Assembly: GCA_963784575.1 (NCBI GenBank)
Contig: CAWARU010000001.1
Span: 682,001 to 746,000, forward strand
Reading direction: 5' to 3'
Source of the DNA: CAWARU01 sp963784575
Lineage (GTDB): Bacteria; Pseudomonadota; Gammaproteobacteria; UBA6186; Azoamicaceae
DNA: 64,000 nucleotides
Shown piece by piece: positions 17,490 through 26,479 of this stretch; the first letter of the stretch is position 1; every line of letters begins with the position of its first letter. A program made the translations under genes and the position numbers. The notes beneath the pieces were generated by a model. The model had not been told where the DNA came from, searched no databases, and was given only the letters and a program-made list of their open reading frames with translations.

Positions 17490-18491
17490 ATGGCAATAAA
17501 TCCATTTGACCCAGCTGCAATTAAAGCACAACTATCTCCCCGGCAAGAAGCCATATTAAAAGCGACAGGCGAAAAATCGATGCGAAATAATATGGAACCT
17601 ATTCATGCATTAGCGAATAAAAAAGCAGATGGCAGCTACGACATAGATGCCATTTATGATGAAGCTATAGAGATTTCGATTCATCTTCATACTTTTCATT
17701 CTAAAAGAATGCTGAATATTGATATCACCCAGTGCAGTGATTCAGATGCGAAGATTCTAAAGGAATTTCGAGAAAAAGAAGGGAAAAGACTTAAAGCTTT
17801 GACAGAGACACAATTGAATCAAAGTGCTGTGAACGATATTTTTTTGAGTTATTTTCAAGTTGCAAGGGAACCTGGAGATGAAATAGATTTGGATATGGTG
17901 AGAGCCTGCCTCCGTAAGGGAGTGAATATTCATTATTCAGCCCCTGCCAATCCAAGGCTTACCGCCTTGCATTGGAGCATTATTGGCAATGATAAAAGAG
18001 GTTTTGATTTTTTATTGGAACAAGGAGCAGATTTCTCTCTCGCCGATAAATCTGGTTATTTTCCCTTAAAGCTTGCTGCACAAGAAGGACGCAAAGAAAT
18101 GGTGATCGCTTTATTAGCAAAAGGCGCTGATCCGAGCCAAAAATTTGCTGGCCGCACAGCCGAATTTTTTGCAAAAAACGCTGATATTCGAGCGATCATT
18201 GTTGCAGCACAAAAGGCAAAAGCAGAGCAGGAAAAAGCAGGAAAGGAAAAATCAGAAAAAGGAGACAAGGATACGGCCGCAAAGTCAGCGACACAGTCAG
18301 CGGCAAAGAGTAAACCTGAACAAATGGCTCTCGCTATTACGCCTTTACGCGACATTCAAACCAAGACTGGAACTGCGGCAACTGATGTCGACAAGACAGC
18401 AACTGATGTCGAACAGCATGGCAGCAAAGGTATTGACAGTGATATTGAAAAGGATAGAGAACCAAGCAAGGCGGCTCAGAAATTTATGTAG
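17490..18491 (+). CDS. Ankyrin-repeat protein, putative effector
   Basis: I chose the ATG at 17490 (MAINPFDPAAIKAQLSPRQE), which follows TGAGGT, over a frame start at 17457. The protein has about 333 residues. The central part contains at least two ankyrin repeats: RLTALHWSIIGNDKRGFDFL..LEQGADFSLADKSG and YFPLKLAAQEGRKEMVIALL..AKGADP. The C-terminal third is low-complexity, rich in Lys, Glu, Ala and Thr, and likely disordered. No signal peptide or membrane segment is visible. Ankyrin repeats mediate protein-protein contacts, and ankyrin proteins without a signal peptide are common secreted effectors in Legionellales. The gene stands alone and is followed by a terminator, so it is a single transcription unit. 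Biochemical function is unknown. Confidence 0.8.
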   Translation: MAINPFDPAAIKAQLSPRQEAILKATGEKSMRNNMEPIHALANKKADGSYDIDAIYDEAIEISIHLHTFHSKRMLNIDITQCSDSDAKILKEFREKEGKRLKALTETQLNQSAVNDIFLSYFQVAREPGDEIDLDMVRACLRKGVNIHYSAPANPRLTALHWSIIGNDKRGFDFLLEQGADFSLADKSGYFPLKLAAQEGRKEMVIALLAKGADPSQKFAGRTAEFFAKNADIRAIIVAAQKAKAEQEKAGKEKSEKGDKDTAAKSATQSAAKSKPEQMALAITPLRDIQTKTGTAATDVDKTATDVEQHGSKGIDSDIEKDREPSKAAQKFM

Positions 18492-18572
18492 ATATATACC
18501 TATATCTTGGATTCAAGATCTGGGATTCAACTTATATAGAATAGTTATATAGAATATAAGTTCTCTAACCCT

Positions 18573-18603
18573 GAAGGCTGGGTAAAAATCCAGCCTTCTT
18601 TTA
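18573..18603 (+). terminator. Rho-independent terminator
   Basis: Stem AAGGCTGG/CCAGCCTT around a short A-rich loop, followed by CTTTT. It lies about 85 bp after the ankyrin gene. Confidence 0.8.
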
Positions 18604-18853
18604 ACCAGTTCATTCTTACTCATACCTACCATCATTCTTATATTATTCATATATTCATCTATATGGGTATATAATATATATATAAAATATAATAGATATA
18701 CTGATTTCCCCTCCTTGTTTAATACTAAATATAAAGGTATAATTCATATTAACTCATTAAAAATTTGGCTAATATAAGCCCAATTGATTTCAAAACGTTG
18801 GCATCTTTTAGTTTCATTCAATAGTTTTAAATGGCATATACGGGAGATCTCCT

Positions 18854-19528
18854 ATGCAAGACAATATAAGCACCGTTACACGAACCCAATCGGCATTGGT
18901 TATCCAAACCAATTCGGTTATTAAAAATACCTATATTCTTTTATCCCTGACATTATTATTCAGCGCTTTCACAGCCTGGCTCAGCATGGCAAGCAATGCT
19001 GCTCCTATGGGTCTTGGAAGCCTGCTGGTTTATTTCGGATTGCTCTTTGTGACTCAATCCTTACGTAATAGTGCCTGGGGAATTGTTGCAATATTTGCGT
19101 TTACAGGCTTTTTGGGATACACCTTGGGACCCATTTTAAATATGGTTCTGCATGGATATAGCAATGGCGCGCAATTGATCATGACAGCCTTTGGCTTGAC
19201 TGGTCTCATCTTCTTCGCGCTTTCGGGTTACGCTTTAACCACTCGAAAAGACTTTAGCTACATGGGCGGGTTTTTATTTGCAGCTGCAATGGTAGGCTTT
19301 ATTGGCAGCATTATTGCAATGTTCTTCCATATTCCCATGATGCAACTTGGCATTTCCGCTTTATTTGTGTTAATCGCTTCTGGTTTGATTCTGTTTGAAA
19401 CCAGTCAGATCATACATGGCGGTGAACGAAACTATATCATGGCTACCATTTCCTTGTATGTTTCGATTTACAACTTGTTTATCAGTCTATTGCAACTTCT
19501 CATGGCTTTTGCTGGTAGAAGAGACTGA
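18854..19528 (+). CDS. Bax inhibitor-1/YccA family membrane protein
   Basis: A 224-residue, almost entirely hydrophobic protein with about seven predicted transmembrane segments, matching the size and hydropathy of the YccA/YbhL/TMBIM family. Typical features are the hydrophilic N-terminus (MQDNISTVTRTQSAL), the VIKNTYILLSLTLLFSA start of the first helix and the C-terminal LFETSQIIHGGERNYI followed by ATISLYVSIYNLFISLLQLL. In E. coli YccA interacts with and modulates the FtsH protease; other members conduct Ca2+ or protons. Its exact role here is not known. ATG follows GGGAGATCTCC. It converges on serS, with a palindromic repeat between them. Confidence 0.88.
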   Translation: MQDNISTVTRTQSALVIQTNSVIKNTYILLSLTLLFSAFTAWLSMASNAAPMGLGSLLVYFGLLFVTQSLRNSAWGIVAIFAFTGFLGYTLGPILNMVLHGYSNGAQLIMTAFGLTGLIFFALSGYALTTRKDFSYMGGFLFAAAMVGFIGSIIAMFFHIPMMQLGISALFVLIASGLILFETSQIIHGGERNYIMATISLYVSIYNLFISLLQLLMAFAGRRD

Positions 19529-19562
19529 CCGTTATTGCCTTGTTCTTGAACGTCCATCTTGG

Positions 19563-19676
19563 GGCAATCTCGCGTTAAAAATTTAGAAAAAGTGCTCATT
19601 TACTAGATTGTAAAATCCGCTTTTTGCTAAATTTATTAACGCGACCTTGCCTCAAAGTCTTCCCGTTTTGTCTACA
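19563..19676. repeat. Dispersed palindromic repeat, copy 1
   Basis: An imperfect palindrome of about 90 bp runs from GGCAATCTCGCGTTAA to TTAACGCGACCTTGCC, followed by CTTCCCGTTTTGTCTACA. A second copy in opposite orientation lies at 35028-35143. It sits between the convergent genes yccA-like and serS, where it could act as a bidirectional terminator. Confidence 0.85.
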
Positions 19677-19696
19677 TTTAATCGGGAGACCTTGAA

Positions 19697-20983
19697 CTAG
19701 GAATTACTTCTGTTAATTACTTCCAATCCCCCCATGTAAGACCTCAAAACCCCCGGCACCACAATATTCCCTTCTTCATCCTGGTAATTTTCCATCACTG
19801 CAATCAAGGTACGGCCCACAGCCAAGCCAGAACCATTCAAGGTATGAAGATATTCAGGTTTGCGGGTGCTGGCATTCCGATAACGAGCCTGCATACGGCG
19901 AGCTTGAAATGTTTCGGTATTGCTGCAAGAAGAAATTTCGCGATAGCGTTCTTGTCCGGGCAACCATACTTCCAAATCATAGGTTTTTGCAGACTGAAAA
20001 CCCAAATCTCCAGTGCATAAAGCCATCACACGATAAGGCAATTCTAAGCGCTGCAATACTTTTTCGGCTTGCTTTATCATAACTTCTAGGATTTCGTATG
20101 AGTGTTCAGGGTGTGCAATTTGAACGATTTCTACTTTGTCAAATTGATGCTGCCGCAACATGCCGCGCATATCTTTGCCATAGGATCCAGCTTCCTTCCG
20201 AAAACAGGGACTATAGCAGGTATATTTCAAAGGGAGATCTTTCTCCTCTATGATGTCTTCGCGATGCAAATTGGTGACAGATACTTCGGAAGTTGGGATT
20301 AGCCAAAGTTCTGGTTCTTGAACTGCAAAGAGATCATCGATAAGCTTCGGTATTTGTCCTGTACCGTATAATGCATTTCTATTCACAAGGTAAGGCACAT
20401 AAACCTCTTTATAACCGTGCTCGCGGGTATGGAGATCGAGCATAAATTGTGCCAAAGCGCGATGAAGACTCGCAAGTTTGCCCTGCAAAACTGTAAATCG
20501 TGCACCAGACATTTTGGTGCCTTTTTCAAAATCAAGTCCTTTGTCTAAACCTTCGCCGAGTGATACATGATCTTTCGGCTCAAAGGTGAATTTACGCGGC
20601 TCCCCTACCCGTCTGATTTCGACATTTTGTTCTTCATTAGAACCTATGGGAACTGAAGAATGTGGAATGTTGGGAATCAAATCATAGATCGACTGCAATT
20701 CAGCTTGGATTGCTTCCAACGCTTTTTCTTTTGCTATGAGTTTATCGCCCAGATCTTTGACTTCTGCAAGCAGTGGTTCAATCGGTTCTTTGTTGGATTT
20801 TGCAAGTCCAACGGCTTTTGAGCGGACATTGCGCTCGTTTTGCAACTCTTGGGTTTCAATTTGCAAAGTTTTGCGCTTGCTTTCTAAGGATTTTAGAGTT
20901 TTTACATCTAATTCGAAACCGCGGGTCTGCAATTTTGCGGCAACGCCTTCAGGATCTTCACGAAGCAGTTTTGTATCAAGCAT
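19697..20983 (-). CDS. serS: Seryl-tRNA synthetase
   Basis: Charges tRNA-Ser with serine. The 428-residue protein has the usual N-terminal long coiled-coil arm (MLDTKLLREDPEGVAAKL then a Lys/Glu-rich antiparallel helix pair up to about residue 105) that grips the long variable arm of tRNA-Ser. The class II catalytic domain follows, with motif 2 FRKEAGSYGKDMRGMLRQHQ and motif 3 NGSGLAVGRTLIAVMENY. Length is normal. The start ATG is followed by no alternative. It precedes lolA-ftsK in inverse reading order, the E. coli-type neighbourhood (without rarA). The tRNA-Ser(UGA) gene in this window is one of its substrates. Confidence 0.98.
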   Translation of the reverse strand: MLDTKLLREDPEGVAAKLQTRGFELDVKTLKSLESKRKTLQIETQELQNERNVRSKAVGLAKSNKEPIEPLLAEVKDLGDKLIAKEKALEAIQAELQSIYDLIPNIPHSSVPIGSNEEQNVEIRRVGEPRKFTFEPKDHVSLGEGLDKGLDFEKGTKMSGARFTVLQGKLASLHRALAQFMLDLHTREHGYKEVYVPYLVNRNALYGTGQIPKLIDDLFAVQEPELWLIPTSEVSVTNLHREDIIEEKDLPLKYTCYSPCFRKEAGSYGKDMRGMLRQHQFDKVEIVQIAHPEHSYEILEVMIKQAEKVLQRLELPYRVMALCTGDLGFQSAKTYDLEVWLPGQERYREISSCSNTETFQARRMQARYRNASTRKPEYLHTLNGSGLAVGRTLIAVMENYQDEEGNIVVPGVLRSYMGGLEVINRSNS

Positions 20984-21003
20984 ATTGTCTCCGGTGGGGT
21001 CAA

Positions 21004-21837
21004 TTAATTCCTAATAATGTCCACACCATTCGGGGGAACAAAATGAAACTGTTTTTGCGATATAGTTTGATTGGTAGAAATTTTTTGGAAAGAAAATAAA
21101 GATCGCTGTCCCAATTGATCCAGCATTTCAATTTCCTTCAAAACATTTTCGCTAAAGCCGATTCTAATCCAGTGAAATGTACTAGAAGAAGCCTTGGGTT
21201 TTAATTCAAAACAAGTGTCGCTGCCGTTCAAGCACTTTCCTGCATCGGCTTTGATGGCTGCTATATTGAAATCATTACTCAAGGCATTAATATCGCCAGT
21301 CAAAAAGTAAATGGGTGTGCTGCCGCTTTTAGGCAAGCTTTGAATGGTGACTTGAGAGAGCTCAGGATCAAAATCCCAAACCTCTTTACCATTAGACACA
21401 ATTAAATGCTTATCCTTTCCTTGCACTTCCCAGCGAAATTTGCCAGGCTTTTTGAGCCACATCATGCCATGGCTTTGACGCAGCAATTTACCGCGTTCAT
21501 TCATCACCTTTTGATTAAAACTGCCTTGAATTGAAGAAATTGGTCCAAGCAATCCTTTGAGCTGCGCAATAGCGGAAACGTCACTGCTTTTGGCTTCAGA
21601 TACTACTTGTGTATTTGCTTCAGTGGGTGCTTCTTTTGCAGCGCCTACTGCAGCCGCTGCACCCGCCTCGCTTGTTGCAGTTGCCGTACTCGCTGCTTCT
21701 CTTGCTTTATTTGCTGTCTTTGCTTCACCCGCCGCCGCATAAGCAGTCCCAGTGATAACAGCAGCAATACTGAAAAAAAACACTGCGATGATCGCAAAAC
21801 TTTGCACTGATCTGCATTTAAATGGAATTCGTTTCAT
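21004..21837 (-). CDS. lolA: Outer-membrane lipoprotein carrier protein LolA
   Basis: LolA is the periplasmic chaperone that takes lipoproteins from the LolCDE transporter to LolB on the outer membrane. The N-terminus has a Sec signal (positively charged start then FAIIAVFFFSIAAVITGTAYA). The conserved LolA core starts near residue 90: ISSIQGSFNQKVMNERGKLL, GMMWLKKPGKFRWEV, LIVSNGKEVWDFDPELSQV, then GSTPIYFLTGDINALSNDF. At 277 residues it is longer than typical LolA (about 200); the excess is an Ala/Glu/Thr-rich spacer of about sixty residues between signal peptide and core, probably disordered. It lies between ftsK and serS on the same strand and is likely co-transcribed with them. Confidence 0.93.
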   Translation of the reverse strand: MKRIPFKCRSVQSFAIIAVFFFSIAAVITGTAYAAAGEAKTANKAREAASTATATSEAGAAAAVGAAKEAPTEANTQVVSEAKSSDVSAIAQLKGLLGPISSIQGSFNQKVMNERGKLLRQSHGMMWLKKPGKFRWEVQGKDKHLIVSNGKEVWDFDPELSQVTIQSLPKSGSTPIYFLTGDINALSNDFNIAAIKADAGKCLNGSDTCFELKPKASSSTFHWIRIGFSENVLKEIEMLDQLGQRSLFSFQKISTNQTISQKQFHFVPPNGVDIIRN

Positions 21838-21891
21838 AAAATTTATCTCCGGTAAAATATCAAAAAACTACAAAATCTAAATAAGTTAGCT

Positions 21892-24626
21892 TTATTCCTC
21901 TGTTTGAGGCCCAACTAATACTTCTCTACTGCCGTTGGCTTGTATGGCACTTAAAAGACCCGCCATCTCCATGGTTTCTATCAATCTAGCAGCTCGATTA
22001 TACCCAATTTTTAGGCGTCTTTGTAAATGCGAAATGGAAGTTTTTCGTGTTTCCGTGACGATTTGAACCGCTTGATCGTATAATTTGTCCTGTTCACCAT
22101 CACCATCGCCCTCAAAACTGCCGGAACCAAAACCTCCAGCACTAAATCCTCCCGCACCAAAATTCGCAAATCCGCCTCCTGCAAACCCGCCGGACCCCAA
22201 AATATCTTCGGCATAATTGGGTTCCCCATGCTGCTTCAGATGCTTCACAACAGAATGAACTTCTTCATCCGAAACAAAGGCACCGTGTATACGTACCGGA
22301 ATGCCAGTGCCAGGAGGCAGATAAAGCATATCCCCATGTCCTAAAAGTTGCTCTGCACCTTGTTGATCTAGGATAGTTCTGGAGTCGATTCTGGAAGAGA
22401 CTTGAAAAGCAATTCGAGTGGGGACATTGGCTTTGATAAGCCCGGTAATGACATCTACCGACGGTCTTTGCGTAGCGAGAATCATATGAATACCGGCGGC
22501 TCTTGCCTTTTGCGCGATACGAGCAATTAATTCCTCTACTTTCTTGCCGACCACCATTATCATATCCGCAAATTCATCGATGATGACTACTATATAGGGC
22601 ATTTTTTCGAGTGGTGGACATTCTCCTCCCATTTCAGGTTTCCAAAGCGGATTTTGCAATGTTTTACCTTCTGCCTCTGCATCTAACACTTTGTGATTGT
22701 AACCAGCGAGATTTCGAACACCGACTGCAGCCATGAGTTGATAACGCCGCTCCATTTCCCCCACGCACCAACGCAAAACATTGGCGGCATCTTTCATATC
22801 TGTCACCACAGGAGTCAGTAAATGCGGTATGCCATCATAAATAGATAATTCCAGCATTTTTGGATCGATGAGTATCAATCGGACTTCTTCAGGAGTTGCC
22901 TTATATAAAAGGCTTAAGAGCATGGCATTTACACCCACTGATTTACCTGAACCCGTCGTACCTGCTACTAATAAATGCGGCATTTTTCCGAGATTGGCAA
23001 CGGCAGGTTCGCCTGAAATATCTTTCCCTAAAGCTAATGTTAAGGGAGAGGTAGATTCTTGATATTGTGTGGATTCAAAAATTTCACGCAAACGTACCAA
23101 TTCTCGATGTTCATTTGGAATTTCTAAACCAACCACCGATTTCCCGGGTATCACTTCGACAACACGAACACGAGTCACAGAAAGAGCTCTTGCTAAATCT
23201 TTAGCAAGCCCTGTGATTTTGCTGACCTTTATCCCCGGCGCTAATTCAAGTTCAAAACGAGTGATGACGGGTCCTGGCAAAACAGCTACCACGGTGACCT
23301 GAACAGAAAATTCGAGCAGTCTTGATTCAACCTCTCGCGATAAAGCTTCTAATTTGTGGGAAGAGAATGAGAGCGGATGGTGTTTCTCTGTTGGACTGGC
23401 TTCTTCCAGCAAATTCACATCAGGAAGAATGGTATTTAAATTGGTATTTTTTGTATTTGTATTTTTGTTTGAAGAAGTTTGCTTCTTGTTCTTTTTACCC
23501 AGAAATGAAAACTTTATGAATTCAGCATCTTCTACTTCAAGTGTAGATTCAGATTCGCGCTCAACATTTTTTTCAAAATTCGGTTCATGTTTCGACTCAT
23601 ATTTCGGTTTTTTTGAAGTTTTCAAGTTTTTCTTGTCTTTTGGAGAATTCAGTAAAACCAAATCAGTGGTGTCGGAGGGTAATCTGGATTTAGAATTATT
23701 GGCTGTTCCCATTGCCGCTCTGTCATTCTCATTTTGCTTGGAAAATCGTATCGGCAAAAATCCAAACGAAAGTAATTTCCAAAGCCCTGAAAAACCTTTT
23801 ATAGCGATCGATCCATATTTGGCAAAGAACTGCTTAATCGATAATAACATTTTCGGGCCTTCCGCCCACACTTGTTTCAATAACGCTAGACAGCCGAGCC
23901 CAATAGTATCCATGACACCAAACCAAGATAACCCGGTTGCCAAAGTGATGCCTGCTAAAAATAAGGCAATAAGCAATAAAGTACTTCCGAATTGACCAAA
24001 TGCGGTAAAGGTGAGCATTTGATCGATTACAACACGGCCTAAGATTCCGCCACCAGTGAGGGAAGGATTAAAAAGCGCTGCATTTGACTCAGAATTTAAT
24101 TCAGAATTTGACACCGATTTTGTTAAAAGTGTTTCGGTTTCTGCATCCATTTGCAAGGTTGCCAAACCACAACCAGCAATCACTGCGACAACAAATCCCG
24201 CAATACGTAAAATCCAAAGCAGCCGGGTATAAATCCCAAGCTGTAGTCGATTCTGGAACAGTCTCAAACCAGCATAGGCAAGCATCACGGGAAATAGATA
24301 GGCGATGTAGCCGAATAAGAATAAAAATAGTCCGATACCCAGGCACCTGTCTTGCCAGCTGCATTATGCAGGGTATCGTAAGTGCCTACATGGGACCAGC
24401 CTGGATCGGTTTCATGATAGGTAAAAAGCGCAAGAAATAAAAAAATGGCAAGGGCTCCAAGCAAAATAAAACCACCCTCTTGCAGACGCCTCACCATACT
24501 GGCTGTCACCGTCTCCATAACATCTATCTTATAAGAGTTTTTTGCCATATTTTTGGATGTATTTTTAGATTTTTTTTGTAGTGAATTTTTGGCCTTTGAA
24601 GGGGTTCGCCGCAATGCACCGCCCAT
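21892..24626 (-). CDS. ftsK: DNA translocase FtsK (one-base frameshift in the membrane domain)
   Basis: FtsK anchors at the division septum and pumps DNA to resolve chromosome dimers with XerCD. Two overlapping frames form one gene. The first (24285-24626) carries a Lys-rich N-terminus and the first membrane segments, ending after GKTGAWVSD. One base over, the sequence continues as FLFLFGYIAYLFPVMLAYAG, the expected next helix, so a single indel near 24335-24340 separates them. The rest is intact: short linker, VAGTTGSGKSVGVNAMLLSL (Walker A), IDEFADMIMVVGKKVEE, the RecA-like motor and the C-terminal gamma domain (YDQAVQIVTETRKTSISHL) that reads KOPS sites. A Gly/Phe-rich tract of about forty residues precedes gamma. 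FtsK is normally essential, so the shift may be a sequence error. Confidence 0.9.
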
Positions 24627-24786
24627 GAAATTACTCCTAGATATTTAAACTCTATGTACCCTATAAAAGAGATCAAGACATTCTATTGCTTTATTGATAA
24701 ATATACACTATTATACTTCTCTTTATCGAGTTTTTATCGATTTAATCGATAAATTCAGAAAATCAGTTAATTAGCTAGAAAATACT

Positions 24787-25746
24787 ATGAGCATGAATAA
24801 ACACGCACAACTTATTATTATTGGGTCTGGTCCAGCCGGATATACCGCCGCAATCTATGCCGCAAGAGCAAATCTCGCTCCGGTTTTAATAACAGGAATA
24901 GAAAAAGGCGGTCAATTAACCACGACGACAGATGTCGATAATTGGCCCGGAGATGTGGAAGGCCTGCAAGGTCCTGCTTTAATGGAGCGTATGGAGCAGC
25001 ATGCGAAACGCTTCAACACCGAAATTATTTTTGATCATATCTCTTCAGTCGACTTTACATCCAAGCATCATAGATTGATCGGCGATTCAAAAACTGTTTA
25101 TACCGCAGATGCTGTAATCATTGCGACCGGCGCCAGTGCAAAATATCTGGGCCTGCCTTCGGAGCAAGCTTTTATGGGGAAAGGCGTGTCAGCCTGTGCT
25201 ACTTGCGACGGCTTTTTCTACAAAAATCAAAGAGTGGCTGTTATTGGTGGCGGCAATACCGCAGTTGAAGAAGCGCTTTATCTTTCCAACATTGCCGATC
25301 ACGTAACGCTTGTACATCGTCGTGATAAATTACGTGCTGAAAAGATCATGATTTCTCATCTTAATAAAAAAGTCGAAGCTGGAAAAGTCAGCATTCATTG
25401 GAACAGTGTTTTACAAGAAGTTCTGGGAGATGAAACAGGCGTGACTGGGATGCGAATCCAGCGTCTGACAGAAAATACTCCCGAAGATATTAACCTCAAA
25501 GGCATTTTTATTGCAATTGGGCATACCCCAAATACCCAAATATTTGAAGGGCAATTGGAAATGCATAATGGCTATATTAAGGTGCACGGCGGATTAGAAG
25601 GCAATGCCACCGCAACCAGCGTACCCGGCGTTTTTGCAGCAGGAGATGTTGCAGATCATGTTTATCGCCAGGCAGTGACTTCTGCGGGAACGGGATGTAT
25701 GGCGGCTTTGGATGCTGAAAAATATCTAGAAGTCTTACAAAATTAG
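24787..25746 (+). CDS. trxB: Thioredoxin reductase
   Basis: A 319-residue flavoprotein disulfide reductase that passes electrons from NADPH via FAD to thioredoxin. The FAD-binding GSGPAGYTAAIYAARA lies at residues 13-28, the redox-active CATC at Cys137-Cys140 (SACATCDGFFY), the NADPH-binding VIGGGNTAVEEALYLS follows, and the C-terminal FAD-contacting GVFAAGDVADHVYRQAVT is complete. Length is standard. Divergent from ftsK with about 160 bp between them. It is followed by an inverted-repeat element and then infA. Cytoplasmic, part of the thioredoxin system for ribonucleotide reductase and oxidative repair. Confidence 0.97.
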   Translation: MSMNKHAQLIIIGSGPAGYTAAIYAARANLAPVLITGIEKGGQLTTTTDVDNWPGDVEGLQGPALMERMEQHAKRFNTEIIFDHISSVDFTSKHHRLIGDSKTVYTADAVIIATGASAKYLGLPSEQAFMGKGVSACATCDGFFYKNQRVAVIGGGNTAVEEALYLSNIADHVTLVHRRDKLRAEKIMISHLNKKVEAGKVSIHWNSVLQEVLGDETGVTGMRIQRLTENTPEDINLKGIFIAIGHTPNTQIFEGQLEMHNGYIKVHGGLEGNATATSVPGVFAAGDVADHVYRQAVTSAGTGCMAALDAEKYLEVLQN

Positions 25747-25753
25747 AAATAAT

Positions 25754-25899
25754 TAGGGCCTGTTGACAATTCGCTAGGTTGAGCCAGAGAGCATTGATTT
25801 ATGAGTACCGCAGCGCAGTTTATATTGAAATAAATGAGCAGCGGAACGCAATAAATCAAGGCTTTATGGCCAACATAGTAGAATTGTCAACAGGCCTTA
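25754..25899. repeat. 146-bp MITE-like element with 19-bp terminal inverted repeats
   Basis: The ends are TAGGGCCTGTTGACAATTC and the complement of TAAGGCCTGTTGACAATTC (one mismatch in 19). The interior has partial internal symmetry (GCATTGATTTAT ... ATAAATCAAGGC) and no coding capacity. It could be a non-autonomous transposon or a structured terminator for trxB. No clear target duplication is visible. Confidence 0.75.
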
Positions 25900-26032
25900 G
25901 AATAAAATCATTCAATAAGTTTGATTATATTGGATGATTAACTGGCAAATTAATAGAAATTTTGCTAATATCGGGTTTATTGACTTAATCGACTTAATTG
26001 TGTGACTACTGATTGTAATACATTGTATAAAC

Positions 26033-26076
26033 TTGACAGTATAACCTCTGTCATTAATTTTTTAATTTATTGAGGT
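26033..26076 (+). promoter_or_regulatory. Putative sigma-70 promoter and ribosome-binding site of infA
   Basis: TTGACA at 26033-26038 and a TTAATT box at 26054-26059 (spacing about 15) precede TGAGGT at 26070-26075, which is about ten bases before the infA ATG. The -10 box is a weak match. Confidence 0.4.
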
Positions 26077-26085
26077 AAATATTTA

Positions 26086-26373
26086 ATGCCGAAAGAAGAA
26101 GCCATTGAAATGGAAGGTATCGTAATCGAAGCACTTCCAAATACCCATTTTCGTGTTCAATTGGAAAATGGCCATACGGTTATTGCCCATATTTCTGGGC
26201 GCATGCGCAAAAACTATATTCGAATTTTGATGGGAGATCGCGTCACCGTTCAACTCACCCCGTACGATCTCACCAAAGGCAGAATCAGCTTCAGAAATCG
26301 CGGCGACAGTAAAGATGCCAAGGATGAGGGTGAAGCGAAAGAGAGTGAATCAAAAGAAACTAAAGAAGAATAA
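26086..26373 (+). CDS. infA: Translation initiation factor IF-1 with acidic C-terminal extension
   Basis: IF-1 binds the ribosomal A site during initiation. Residues 1-72 are a complete S1-like OB-fold: MPKEEAIEMEGIVIEALPNT, HISGRMRKNYIRILMGDRV and LTPYDLTKGRISFRNR are close to the E. coli sequence. Bacterial IF-1 usually ends there (about 72 residues); here another 23 residues, almost all Asp, Glu, Lys and Ser, follow before the stop. The extension is in frame, without lesion, and therefore probably real. In E. coli infA neighbours clpA; here the gap is filled by an island of accessory genes on the opposite strand. Confidence 0.96.
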   Translation: MPKEEAIEMEGIVIEALPNTHFRVQLENGHTVIAHISGRMRKNYIRILMGDRVTVQLTPYDLTKGRISFRNRGDSKDAKDEGEAKESESKETKEE

Positions 26374-26479
26374 GATAACAATTGAAATTGATTATTTATA
26401 ATTTTATGTATCTATCTCCTTCGTTATTCTGATAATGTTCTTGCGAATGCTGTGTGCCTAACATGTTATTTGAAGGTTT

